The notes under the pieces were generated by a model that was not told where the DNA came from, did no database searches, and was given only the letters and a program-made list of their open reading frames with translations. A program made the position numbers and the translations under genes. A DNA stretch of 64,000 nt, from NCBI RefSeq assembly GCF_900537065.1, contig NZ_UNRC01000001.1, positions 124,001-188,000 of the forward strand. The letters run 5' to 3'. Each line of letters begins with the position of its first letter. Position 1 is the first letter of the stretch. The DNA is from Sphingorhabdus sp. Alg239-R122 (GTDB lineage: Bacteria > Pseudomonadota > Alphaproteobacteria > Sphingomonadales > Sphingomonadaceae). This document shows, piece after piece, positions 9,339 through 17,371 of the stretch.

Positions 9339-9811
9339 CATGTATCTATAGGTACACCGGGTTGATGCTTGGCCGTTCTGATGGTGAGAGATGTTTTCAC
9401 ACTGGCCACGTTGGGGGCAGGCGTCAGTTTGGAAGTTAAAAACTCCTGAAACGTTTGCAGGTCGCGTGACACAATTTTCAGGATAAAATCTATTTCCCCG
9501 TTCAGCATGTGACATTCGCGTACTTCAGGCAGTTCCTTGATATGGTCTTCAAACAGCTTCAAGTCATCTTCTGCCTGGCTTTTCAGGCTTACCATGGCAA
9601 AAACTGTTATCGCATAGCCCAGCATATTGGGTTCGACATTGGCATGGTAAGACTTGATAATACCCGCGTCTTCCAGCGCCCTTACGCGGCGCAAACATGG
9701 AGGAGCAGTCAAGCCAACACGATCCGCAAGCTCGACATTTGTAATTCGCCCTTCTGCCTGTAGTTCGGCCAGAAGCTTACGGTCTATTTCGTCGAGATTG
9801 GTAACTGTCAT
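9338..9811 (-). CDS. Lrp/AsnC-family transcriptional regulator
   Basis: The 157-residue product has the N-terminal helix-turn-helix (LDEIDRKLLAELQAEGRIT, then LADRVGLTAPPCLRRVRALEDAGII) and a C-terminal RAM ligand-binding domain (about residues 70-145) that forms the octamer and senses amino acids. The PPCLRRV recognition helix is typical of alphaproteobacterial Lrp regulators. It diverges from the histidine-kinase gene across a 266-nt region holding repeated and palindromic motifs, which suggests autoregulation or control of that neighbour; this is inference. The ATG is at 9811. Confidence 0.93.
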   Translation of the reverse strand: MTVTNLDEIDRKLLAELQAEGRITNVELADRVGLTAPPCLRRVRALEDAGIIKSYHANVEPNMLGYAITVFAMVSLKSQAEDDLKLFEDHIKELPEVRECHMLNGEIDFILKIVSRDLQTFQEFLTSKLTPAPNVASVKTSLTIRTAKHQPGVPIDT

Positions 9812-9884
9812 ACTAATTTTCCAAGTTTAAGTCTGTCCAAATGTCCATATATACGGATAAGTCGTAATTTCCTGAGGCCAGTTG

Positions 9885-9942
9885 GTAACGCACTATAATT
9901 ATATTATCTTGTAACGCAATTGTCCCACAATGCAACGTTGCA
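9885..9942. promoter_or_regulatory. Candidate operator cluster between the Lrp gene and the kinase gene
   Basis: Two direct copies of GTAACGCA (9885-9892 and 9911-9918) and one perfect 12-nt palindrome, TGCAACGTTGCA (9931-9942), lie in the 266-nt divergent intergenic region. The first copy is GGTAACGCA and the second TGTAACGCA. The AT-rich stretch between the copies (ATAATTATATTATCTT) could hold promoters. Lrp-type regulators bind degenerate, often repeated sites, so these are candidates for autoregulation; the assignment is inference. Confidence 0.35.
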
Positions 9943-10077
9943 AAATCAACACTTTGAGATTCACGGTATCGTGTTATGCCGTGATTAGTGCAGCATTGAT
10001 CGCTAAACTGTTACGGCGATTACAGTTTTATATCTAACTGAAGATACGTATTATTAATGGCGCAGGCGTGAAGAATC

Positions 10078-11811
10078 ATGTTTTTTGATGACCGACTAGA
10101 TACTGTTCTGGAAGGCTCCATCCCGGAGGATGATGCCGCACGAGTGCAGTACATCCAACTGGTCGACCTGTTGTCACAACAATCAAAAGGTATATCGCCG
10201 GAGCAGATAATAACAGGACTGGAACGCGTTCATGCTTTGCGCCAAGCGGTTCCCGAAGCCGAACGCGTAGAGGTTGTTAACAGCCTTCAAGGAAGATTGA
10301 AAAATCTATCCCTTGTTCAATATCTTGCTGCTGACTCACCTTCGGTTGCAAGCGCAGCTATTGCTGCAGCGCGGCTTAGTGATGAGACATGGGTGGCTCT
10401 TATTCCCAACCTTTCGGTTCGTGCGCGTGGTTTCTTGCGCACCCGGCAGGATCTTGGTTCCAAGGCTGTAGCTGCTTTGGCGAGCTATAGTGCAGGCGAT
10501 ATGGTTTTACCGTCACCCGTTTCCAACGAAGAAGCCTTGCTGATTGATAAGGAGCCTTTAACTGACGAGCAAAGTGGTTCATCTGCTAAGGAAATAGCAG
10601 GCATGGATGGTATCTCTTCTGAAAATAAAGATACCGCTCACGCATCAAAAAAGGCTGTTGCAGAGCGTGAAATTGGAAAAATCGTTGCGCGCATTGAGGC
10701 ATTGCGCAAAGCGCGTGGTGAAAATGTAAAAGAATCTGAAAGCTTTGCAGCTGATTCAAAGAGTAAGCTCAAAACCGCAGAGGTGCTTGATAAAGTCGGT
10801 TTTGAAACGGATGACAGCGGTAAAGTGGTATGGGCCAACAGCGGTCAGGGCAATGCATTTTGCGGAACAAATATTGCCTATCCTGCGCGGCAAGGGGTTT
10901 CTGGTCCAGATGGCTATGCCGCAGCGGCATTTCGTCAACGCATGCCCATAGAATCCGGCAGATTGCAGATTTGCGATATTCCAGCATTGAACGGTAGCTG
11001 GCGGATGGATGCAAAGCCTCATTTCGACAAGAAAACTGGCCGCTTTCGTGGGTTTCGCGGAGAGATTCGCCGCCCCTGCGTCCACGAACAGGCGGGACCA
11101 GAGCAGGCACAGCAGCGCGGAGATTCCATGCGGCAGCTTATCCATGAACTGCGCACACCGCTTAATGCGATAATGGGGTTTTCCGAAATTATCGAGCAGC
11201 AGCTATTTGGTCCCGCGGCATATGAATACCGGTCGCTGGCGAGCGAAATCAAAAAAGATGCCCAGTTTATGCTTTCGGGTTTTGATGATCTTGACGTTGC
11301 TCTCAAACTCGACAGGCAAGCGTTGGAAATAGAAAGTGGTTATTGTTCGGTGGCCTGGCTGACAGCGCGAATTAATGAGCGTTTGGAGCAGCAAGATAAC
11401 GCAGAGTCGCTGAAAATGAATTTTGCCCGAGACTTTGAAGGCTTTGCAGTGGCCCCGGTTATGGCCGACCGTATAATATTGCGGCTCATAACTACATTAT
11501 GCGGATTTACGCAGGATGGTGAAGGGTTGAGCGCCAAATTCACACCTTCGGATGACGGGCATATGTCAAGGATGCGGATCAAACTGCCAGCTGCTTTGGC
11601 GGAGCTTTCCGAAACAGAATTGTTCAGTGACGATATCGACGTGACGGAAGTACCGATTTCGCTCTTGGGAATAGGTTTTTCACTGCGCCTCGTGCGGAGG
11701 CTGGCGGAACAGGTCGAGGGCAAGCTGGTATTGAAAAATGGCCGTATCTTTGTGACGCTTCCATCACTTCAACACAATCAGGCTAAGGCCGATAACGCGG
11801 TATTGAAATAG
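10078..11811 (+). CDS. PAS-containing histidine kinase with a degenerate ATP-binding domain
   Basis: The 577-residue protein has no membrane segment. The helical N-terminus (about 20-140) contains LVQYLAADSPSVASAAI, a motif reminiscent of HEAT-like DUF2336 regions. A low-complexity acidic linker follows (about 145-230), then a PAS-like domain (about 235-335, ending GSWRMDAKPHFDKKTGRFRGFRG), then a dimerisation domain with H356 in IHELRTPLNAIMGFSEII. The C-terminal domain keeps only the last glycine box (LGIGFSLRLVRRLAEQ): the N-box reads DRIILRLITTLCGFT, with no Asn, and the DxGxG box is not visible. It may therefore be a pseudokinase or a phosphotransfer scaffold. No response regulator is adjacent. 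The start at 10078 has a GAAGAA site. Confidence 0.8.
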   Translation: MFFDDRLDTVLEGSIPEDDAARVQYIQLVDLLSQQSKGISPEQIITGLERVHALRQAVPEAERVEVVNSLQGRLKNLSLVQYLAADSPSVASAAIAAARLSDETWVALIPNLSVRARGFLRTRQDLGSKAVAALASYSAGDMVLPSPVSNEEALLIDKEPLTDEQSGSSAKEIAGMDGISSENKDTAHASKKAVAEREIGKIVARIEALRKARGENVKESESFAADSKSKLKTAEVLDKVGFETDDSGKVVWANSGQGNAFCGTNIAYPARQGVSGPDGYAAAAFRQRMPIESGRLQICDIPALNGSWRMDAKPHFDKKTGRFRGFRGEIRRPCVHEQAGPEQAQQRGDSMRQLIHELRTPLNAIMGFSEIIEQQLFGPAAYEYRSLASEIKKDAQFMLSGFDDLDVALKLDRQALEIESGYCSVAWLTARINERLEQQDNAESLKMNFARDFEGFAVAPVMADRIILRLITTLCGFTQDGEGLSAKFTPSDDGHMSRMRIKLPAALAELSETELFSDDIDVTEVPISLLGIGFSLRLVRRLAEQVEGKLVLKNGRIFVTLPSLQHNQAKADNAVLK

Positions 11812-11888
11812 ACGCTAAGCATGCGGTGTTCGATCTGCAATTTCTAGCAAGTGGCCAGGACAATAAAATAAATAAGGCGATGCGCACG

Positions 11889-11909
11889 GCATGTCTTGCC
11901 AAGACATGC
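11889..11909. repeat. Perfect inverted repeat, 10-bp arms with a 1-nt spacer
   Basis: GCATGTCTTG (11889-11898) and CAAGACATGC (11900-11909) are exact reverse complements separated by a single C. The spacer is too short for a hairpin loop with all bases paired, so an operator bound by a dimeric protein is more likely than a terminator. It lies about 78 nt after the kinase gene and 57 nt before the first tRNA gene, where it could control tRNA transcription. No T run follows. Confidence 0.5.
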
Positions 11910-11966
11910 AAGATTCGGCTATCGGCGCGTCTGATGTTCTTTTGCAAGGGCATTTGCACTTTGGCG

Positions 11967-12043
11967 GGGCCTGTAGCTCAGTTGGTTAGAGCTGGCCGCT
12001 CATAACGGCTAGGTCGGGGGTTCGAGTCCCTCCGGGCCCACCA
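11967..12043 (+). tRNA. tRNA with CAT anticodon, probably tRNA-Ile2 (lysidine-type)
   Basis: A 77-nt cloverleaf with encoded CCA. The acceptor GGGCCTG pairs with CGGGCCC, the D stem is GCTC/GAGC, the anticodon stem GGCCG/CGGCT encloses the loop CTCATAA, and the T stem GGGGG/CCCTC encloses TTCGAGT. The anticodon is CAT. This GGGCC-type acceptor resembles the tRNA-Ile(CAT) whose C34 is changed to lysidine by TilS to read AUA, rather than initiator tRNA (whose stem bears a GGG/CCC run next to the loop). Elongator Met cannot be fully excluded by eye. Confidence 0.9.
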
Positions 12044-12137
12044 ATGTACCCATTTCAGCCGGTTTGCACCGGCATATGAAAAAAAGTGCAAATTTGTTTT
12101 GCCTTCTCGGCCAAGTGCCATTAGGGGAGGCGGGCGT

Positions 12138-12214
12138 CGGGGAGTGGCGCAGCCTGGTAGCGCACCTGTTTTGGGTACAGGGGGTCGCAGGTTCAAATCC
12201 TGTCTCCCCGACCA
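12138..12214 (+). tRNA. tRNA-Pro (TGG anticodon)
   Basis: A 77-nt cloverleaf with encoded CCA. The acceptor CGGGGAG pairs with CTCCCCG, the first pair C1-G72 being characteristic of proline tRNA. The anticodon stem CCTGT/ACAGG encloses TTTGGGT, giving the anticodon TGG. The T arm is GCAGG-TTCAAAT-CCTGT. It lies 94 nt after the CAT tRNA on the same strand and may share its transcript. Confidence 0.96.
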
Positions 12215-12242
12215 TTTTCCCTTTATCCAGATATTTAGACTA

Positions 12243-12491
12243 TTACTGCTCGGTGCCGCCATTCATATCGGTTATTATCGTGTCGGTGTCATTATCGATC
12301 TCAGCCTGTTTGATTTTCATGGCTTCATCAGCGGCTTCTTCGAGTGTTTTTGCTTCTGCATCGACCTTTTCGTCGACTTGCTGCGCCGCCACATCTGGAT
12401 CAGCGGAAAACTCATCACTACTGCAAGCCGCAAGGGTGGCGCAGAAAACAACGCTGGCGAATAAGTCCTTGGCAAAGCGGTTATTTGGCAT
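12243..12491 (-). CDS. Small acidic lipoprotein, translationally coupled to the M28 peptidase
   Basis: The 82-residue product begins [28 protein letters not shown]: a basic start, a hydrophobic core and the lipobox LAAC, so it is likely cleaved by signal peptidase II and lipidated on Cys22. The mature part is small, acidic and alanine/glutamate-rich, probably helical ([26 protein letters not shown]). Its ATG lies inside the last codons of the peptidase gene: the two share 11 nt (12481-12491), which suggests translational coupling. Function unknown. The longer in-frame start at 12521 would bury the signal peptide and is not used here. Confidence 0.7.
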   Translation of the reverse strand: MPNNRFAKDLFASVVFCATLAACSSDEFSADPDVAAQQVDEKVDAEAKTLEEAADEAMKIKQAEIDNDTDTIITDMNGGTEQ

Positions 12492-13848
12492 CTGGTGTAA
12501 AGTCCGTTTCGCTATTCGCAATGATTGATAGTACGGTTGTCCATGCGGCTACATTTTGTTTCAACTGCTCTTTGTCCACTTTGTCGAGTGTATCGTCAGG
12601 TGTGTGGTGCAGATCGAAATAACGGGTGCCGTCTTGCTGCAGGTCAATCACGGAAACGCCTCCAGCGGCTATGAGTGGACCAATATCCGCACCACCTGTG
12701 GCGGGCGCGCGGCCTAAGCCAATTCCCAACGGGGCCAGCGCCGCTGTTATCTTGCCAGTCTCATCGCCTGCGCTTTCGGGCAGGTTATATTCGACACGCC
12801 AGACCCTGTCTGCGCCAAAATCCGATTCCATTGCGATGGCATGCTTTTCATCCTTGTGCTTTGCGGCGTAATCCCTGCCACCCCATAGGCCGACTTCTTC
12901 TGCGCCAGCCCAGAAGATGCGGATGGTGCGTTTCGGCTGTCCGGCATCCATAACATGCTTGGCTGCCGCAGTTACGATCCCGCACCCGGCTGCATCGTCA
13001 AATGCACCAGTGCCGAGGTCCCAGCTGTCCAGATGGCAGGAGACCAGAATCATGGGCAAATCCGGGTTGCGGCCCGGCACTTCGGCAATAACATTGCCCG
13101 ATGTTTGCTGACCAATATTGCGCGGCGTGAGTTTCAGTTTCATGCGTACTTTTTGGCCGCGTTCAAACATACGCACCATATTTTCGGCATCCGGAATGGA
13201 AAGTGCAGCCGCCGGAATTGGCCTGACGCCTTCCTGAAAACGCATATTGCCGGTGTGCGGATTGCGGTGAGAATCAGTTCCCACCGACCGAATGACTATG
13301 GCGGCTGCGCCCTTTACCGATGCGACATTCGGTCCAACCCAGCGGGTTGGACCAAAAGCGCCATAGCTTGAACCATCCTGTGTGCGGTGCATGGCGTGGC
13401 TGACAAAGGCGATTTTGCCGTCAAGGCTCCCCGTTGGTGCAGCTTGTAAGTCGGCGAGTGTAGGGAAATAGACAACTTTAGCTTCCATTCCGTCCGGACC
13501 TGTGCTGGCGCTGTTGCCGAGCGCTGTCAAAATAACCTTTTGCGGATAAGGGCTGACAATTTCTGCAGTTTCTTCGCCGCGCACCCATGTCGGCATCTGA
13601 TATTCCTCAATACGGGCATTTTTGAAACCAAGCGCATTCAGTTTGGCTAAAGACCAGGTTCGTGCACGGGCTTCTGCTTCGGTTCCTGCTTGTCGGGGAC
13701 CGATTTCGGTGGTGAGTCCCTCGGTAATGTCCCAGGCGACTTTGTCATTCAACGCCTTGTCACGAAGGGTGGCTGGGTCATGTGCGCTCTGCGCCATGGC
13801 CGGGATGGAAATGGAAAGGGCGAGCAGGGGAAGGATGATATGTTTCAT
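12481..13848 (-). CDS. Secreted M28-family zinc metallopeptidase with a PA domain
   Basis: The 455-residue product has a signal peptide (MKHIILPLLALSISIPAMAQ), a protease-associated domain (about 100-240) and a C-terminal co-catalytic zinc peptidase domain. The metal ligands and catalytic residues of the family are visible: H272 in CHLDSWD, D284 in GAFDDAAG, E317/E318 in WAGAEEVG, D343 in MESDFG, and H414/H415 in DLHHTPDD. M28 enzymes of this layout are aminopeptidases or carboxypeptidases acting in the periplasm or outside the cell. ATG 13848 fits the signal peptide better than the in-frame GTG at 13857. It overlaps the small lipoprotein gene by 11 nt. Confidence 0.93.
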   Translation of the reverse strand: MKHIILPLLALSISIPAMAQSAHDPATLRDKALNDKVAWDITEGLTTEIGPRQAGTEAEARARTWSLAKLNALGFKNARIEEYQMPTWVRGEETAEIVSPYPQKVILTALGNSASTGPDGMEAKVVYFPTLADLQAAPTGSLDGKIAFVSHAMHRTQDGSSYGAFGPTRWVGPNVASVKGAAAIVIRSVGTDSHRNPHTGNMRFQEGVRPIPAAALSIPDAENMVRMFERGQKVRMKLKLTPRNIGQQTSGNVIAEVPGRNPDLPMILVSCHLDSWDLGTGAFDDAAGCGIVTAAAKHVMDAGQPKRTIRIFWAGAEEVGLWGGRDYAAKHKDEKHAIAMESDFGADRVWRVEYNLPESAGDETGKITAALAPLGIGLGRAPATGGADIGPLIAAGGVSVIDLQQDGTRYFDLHHTPDDTLDKVDKEQLKQNVAAWTTVLSIIANSETDFTPDAK

Positions 13849-13985
13849 GGCGCTCACTCTAGCCGCAGATAACAGATTTGCAATCCTGTCTTGCGAGCGC
13901 GCGCCAGCATGGCTAGAGACGTGACAAATTCAATGACAATACCGCGCATCACATATGATGCAGACGTAGAGAACAGGACGACATA

Positions 13986-15665
13986 ATGGCCGTACAGTAT
14001 AGCTTTGTAATGAAAGGTCTGACCAAGACTTTCCCGGGCGCGCAAAAACCCGTGCTCGACAATATCCACCTACAGTTTCTGCCCGGCACGAAAATCGCCA
14101 TTATCGGTAAGAATGGTGCGGGTAAATCAACTCTGATGAAAATCATGGCCGGTATGGATACCGAATTTCAGGGCGAGGCTTGGGCAGGTGAGGGCATTCG
14201 TGTCGGCTATCTGGCGCAGGAGCCGGATCTGGATGAAAGCAAGACCGTCAAGGAAAACGTGATGGACGGCATCCGTCCGATTGCTGATCTTGTCGACCGC
14301 TTCAATGAAATCAGCACACTGATGGCCGATCCGCCTGAAGATGCCGATTTTGACGCATTGATGGAAGAAATGGGCACGCTTCAGGAGAAAATTGACGCGG
14401 TAGATGGCTGGACACTCGATAATCAGCTGGAAATAGCGATGGAAGCACTGCGCTGCCCGCCGGGCAATTCATCGGTTAAAGACTTGTCGGGCGGTGAAAA
14501 ACGCCGCGTGGCGCTTTGCCGTCTGTTGCTCGATAAACCTGAAATTTTGCTGCTCGACGAACCGACCAACCACTTGGACGCCGAATCGGTCGCATGGCTG
14601 GAAAACCACCTGATCGAATATCCCGGCAATGTCATTCTGGTGACCCACGATCGCTACTTCCTTGATAATGTCGTGAGTTGGGTTCTGGAAATCGATAGGG
14701 GCAAAGGCATTCCGTTTGAAGGTAATTACTCGCACTGGCTAGATGCCAAGGCAAAGCGGATGGCGCAGGAAGAGCGTGAGGATAAAGGCCGCCAGAAAGC
14801 CATTGAGCAGGAGCTTAAATGGATGCGGCAGTCGCCCAAGGGCCGCCAGACCAAGTCCAAAGCGCGTATCAAATCGTTTGACCAGTTGGTTGAGTCGCAG
14901 GAAAACCGTGTTGTCGGTAAAGCGCAAATCCTTATTCAGACACCCGCGCGCTTGGGCTCCAAAGTGCTTGAAGTTAGTAATGTCAGTAAAGCTTATGGCG
15001 ACAAATTGTTGTTTGAAGACTTGTCATTCACATTGCCTCCGGGCGGTATTGTCGGCGTAATCGGTCCGAACGGCGCGGGTAAAACTACGCTTTTCCGGAT
15101 GATTACCGGACAGGAAGAACCCGATTCCGGGAAGCTTGAACTCGGCGATACAGTTAAGCTTGGCTATGTTGACCAAAGCCGTGATGATCTGGACGCCAAA
15201 AAGAACGTCTGGGAAGAGATTTCAGACGGTTTGGATGTGTTCACGCTCGGCAAGAATGAAGTACAGACCCGCGCTTATGTTGGTGCTTTCAATTTCAAAG
15301 GCGTGGATCAACAGAAGAAAGTCGGTCAGCTATCAGGTGGTGAACGTAACCGTGTGCATCTGGCGAAAATGCTGAAAGAAGGCGGCAATGTGCTGCTGCT
15401 CGACGAACCAACCAACGATCTTGACGTTGAAACGCTCCGTGCGCTTGAAGATGCGCTTGAAAGCTTTGCCGGTTGTGCCGTGGTGATTTCGCATGACCGC
15501 TTCTTCCTTGACCGCCTGGCAACGCACATCCTGGCCTTTGAAGGAGATAGCCACGTCGAATGGTTTGAGGGTAACTTTGAGAGTTATGAAGAGGACAAAC
15601 GCCGCCGTCTGGGCGATGCAGCGGACCGGCCGACACGGGTGAGCTATAAGAAGCTGACGCGGTAA
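13986..15665 (+). CDS. ettA: EttA, ABC-F translational throttle ATPase
   Basis: The 559-residue protein has two ABC ATPase domains and no membrane segments. Walker A motifs are GKNGAGKST (41-49) and, in the second half, GPNGAGKTT; signature motifs are LSGGEKRR and LSGGERNR, each followed by LLLDEPTN. The linker between them holds the arginine/lysine-rich QSPKGRQTKSKARI segment that contacts the P-site tRNA. Length matches E. coli EttA (555). EttA binds the ribosomal E site and gates elongation according to the ATP/ADP ratio. The start is ATG 13986 after AGGACGACATA. Confidence 0.96.
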   Translation: MAVQYSFVMKGLTKTFPGAQKPVLDNIHLQFLPGTKIAIIGKNGAGKSTLMKIMAGMDTEFQGEAWAGEGIRVGYLAQEPDLDESKTVKENVMDGIRPIADLVDRFNEISTLMADPPEDADFDALMEEMGTLQEKIDAVDGWTLDNQLEIAMEALRCPPGNSSVKDLSGGEKRRVALCRLLLDKPEILLLDEPTNHLDAESVAWLENHLIEYPGNVILVTHDRYFLDNVVSWVLEIDRGKGIPFEGNYSHWLDAKAKRMAQEEREDKGRQKAIEQELKWMRQSPKGRQTKSKARIKSFDQLVESQENRVVGKAQILIQTPARLGSKVLEVSNVSKAYGDKLLFEDLSFTLPPGGIVGVIGPNGAGKTTLFRMITGQEEPDSGKLELGDTVKLGYVDQSRDDLDAKKNVWEEISDGLDVFTLGKNEVQTRAYVGAFNFKGVDQQKKVGQLSGGERNRVHLAKMLKEGGNVLLLDEPTNDLDVETLRALEDALESFAGCAVVISHDRFFLDRLATHILAFEGDSHVEWFEGNFESYEEDKRRRLGDAADRPTRVSYKKLTR

Positions 15666-15677
15666 CCGCTCAGCCTT

Positions 15678-16772
15678 TTATAGCATGAACCGCATTTGCC
15701 CGTCACGTTCAGGCGGAATGAACAGGTCGCGTCTGAGTCCAAATTTAGGACCTGTCAGTCCATAGCGCTTACGGGCTATTACGGTGCGTGTGCGCAGCAA
15801 TTCAGCCCATGGCCCTTTTCCTCTGAACCGGTCAAAGAAATTGGGGTCGTTGTTGTGTCCACCACGGATTGACTGAATGATATGCATCACCTTGCCCTTG
15901 CGGTCCGGAAAATGCGCTTCCAGCCAGGCGATAAACAGCGGCGCGACTTCATGTGGCAGGCGTACGGGAATGGTGGAAATGCTGAGCGCACCATGTTCGG
16001 CGGCGGTCTGGGTGATAGCTTCGATCTCATGATCGGTAATAGCCGGAATGACAGGTGCGATGTTCACATGCACCGGAACGCCTGCATTACTCAGCATCCT
16101 GACAGCAGCAAGTCGTTTATATGGGGCAGGGGCTCGTGGTTCGAGTATCCGGGCCATGTGCGAGTCGAGCGATGTGACAGAAATGGCGACCGCCGTTAAC
16201 TTCATGTCAGCAAGCGCTTTGAGCAAATCAATATCGTCACATACCCTGTCTGACTTGGTGGTGATGCCGATCGGATGGCGTGTTTCCAGCATGACTTCCA
16301 ATATTCCGCGCGTGATCCGGTATCTGCGCTCGATTGGCTGGTATGGATCGGTGTTGGTGCCAATCGCAATCGGCTGTACCTTGTAATTGGTCTTGGCGAG
16401 TTCCAAGCGCAAAAGCTTTGCCGCATCCGGCTTGGCAAACAGCTTTGTCTCGAAATCCAGTCCAGGCGATAGGTCATGATAGGCATGGGTAGGGCGCGCA
16501 AAGCAGTAGACACAGCCATGTTCACATCCGCGATAGGCATTGATCGAACGGTCAAAAGGAATGTCGGGTGACCTATTGAATGTAATTATTTTTTTGGGAG
16601 ATTCTTCTGTTACGCTGGTGCGCAATTTTGCGGGCGGACCGTCAATGCTTTCGGCCATGTCGCGCCAGTCACCATCGGTTTCGCGGTCATGCAGATTGAA
16701 GCGCTGCGGCGTGGCATTTCGTGTGGCACCGCGGCCTTTTAATACATGCTCTTCTTTGTCTTTTGCCGCCAT
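15678..16772 (-). CDS. PA0069-family radical SAM protein (spore photoproduct lyase-like)
   Basis: The 364-residue product carries the radical SAM iron-sulfur motif CEHGCVYC (C83, C87, C90) and matches the PA0069 family, related to SplB, in its N-terminal GRGATRN and SINAYRGCEHGC motifs and in the middle block IGTNTDPYQPIE. Members of the wider group repair UV-type thymine lesions in spores, but the function of PA0069 proteins is not established. Two upstream elements are relevant: a perfect GTTC-N7-GTTC LexA-type site and a hairpin that covers the ribosome-binding site. Together they suggest SOS induction with a translational control step, and thus a DNA-damage role; that role is inference. 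Confidence 0.92.
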   Translation of the reverse strand: MAAKDKEEHVLKGRGATRNATPQRFNLHDRETDGDWRDMAESIDGPPAKLRTSVTEESPKKIITFNRSPDIPFDRSINAYRGCEHGCVYCFARPTHAYHDLSPGLDFETKLFAKPDAAKLLRLELAKTNYKVQPIAIGTNTDPYQPIERRYRITRGILEVMLETRHPIGITTKSDRVCDDIDLLKALADMKLTAVAISVTSLDSHMARILEPRAPAPYKRLAAVRMLSNAGVPVHVNIAPVIPAITDHEIEAITQTAAEHGALSISTIPVRLPHEVAPLFIAWLEAHFPDRKGKVMHIIQSIRGGHNNDPNFFDRFRGKGPWAELLRTRTVIARKRYGLTGPKFGLRRDLFIPPERDGQMRFML

Positions 16773-16780
16773 TTACACTT

Positions 16781-16799
16781 TCCACCTTTCTTAGGTGGA
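16781..16799 (-). promoter_or_regulatory. Hairpin masking the ribosome-binding site of the radical SAM gene
   Basis: In the mRNA, UCCACCU and AGGUGGA form a perfect 7-bp stem around the loop AAGAA. The 3' arm is the likely Shine-Dalgarno sequence (AGGUGG), 9 nt before the AUG at 16772. Folding would block ribosome access, in the manner of an RNA thermometer or protein-controlled operator. This is read directly from the sequence; the regulatory role is inference. Confidence 0.55.
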
Positions 16800-16807
16800 G
16801 CAATATA

Positions 16808-16822
16808 GAACAAAATAAGAAC
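16808..16822 (-). promoter_or_regulatory. LexA-type SOS box upstream of the radical SAM gene
   Basis: On the minus strand the sequence reads GTTC-TTATTTT-GTTC, an exact match to the alphaproteobacterial LexA consensus GTTC-N7-GTTC. It is centred about 43 nt upstream of the radical SAM start, and TATATT, a plausible -10 box, follows at once (16802-16807). A LexA site overlapping the promoter would repress the gene until DNA damage. No lexA gene is in the window. Confidence 0.65.
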
Positions 16823-16843
16823 AAATGACAATGCAGGTAGAAG

Positions 16844-17371
16844 CTATTTTTCCTGTAGTCGCGGTATCAACTCGACGAAATTACAGGGGCCGTGACGGCT
16901 ATCAAGCTGTGAGTGCAAGATATCGTCCCAACCGTCCTTAACCGCACCGTTGGAGCCAGGCAGGGCGAAGATATACGTTCCGCGTGCGAGCACTGCACAG
17001 GCGCGCGACTGGATGGTCGATGTACCGATTTTTTCATAGCTGAGTAGTCGGAACAATTCACCAAAGCCAGGGATATCCTTATCCTTAACCTGATCCAGCG
17101 CCTCAGGGGTAATATCACGGCCCGTGAGGCCGGTACCGCCTGTTGTTATCACGACATCAATGTCAGGATCATCAATCCAGTTATGCAGGCGGGCAATGAT
17201 GCGGTCCCGGTCGTCACGCTCAATCGCGCGCGCGGCCAGTTCATGCCCGGCGTCTTGTACCCGCTTGGTCAATATGTCTCCAGATGTGTCGTCTGCTCGT
17301 GTGCGTGTATCTGAAATGGTCAGAACCGCGATATGAATGGGTATAAAGGTACGGGTTTCATCAATCGCCAC
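16844..17371 (-). CDS. moaB: MoaB, molybdopterin biosynthesis protein B
   Basis: The 175-residue protein belongs to the MoaB/MogA family that handles adenylylation of molybdopterin during molybdenum cofactor synthesis. The conserved TTGGTGLTGRDITPEA motif and FALPGSNGAVKD are present. The start codon is GTG at 17371, inside the last codons of the transglycosylase gene; the overlap is 11 nt, with GGAG 9 nt upstream, so translation is coupled. No other moa genes are in the window. MogA is the alternative label, but the length and motif layout fit MoaB. Confidence 0.92.
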   Translation of the reverse strand: MAIDETRTFIPIHIAVLTISDTRTRADDTSGDILTKRVQDAGHELAARAIERDDRDRIIARLHNWIDDPDIDVVITTGGTGLTGRDITPEALDQVKDKDIPGFGELFRLLSYEKIGTSTIQSRACAVLARGTYIFALPGSNGAVKDGWDDILHSQLDSRHGPCNFVELIPRLQEK

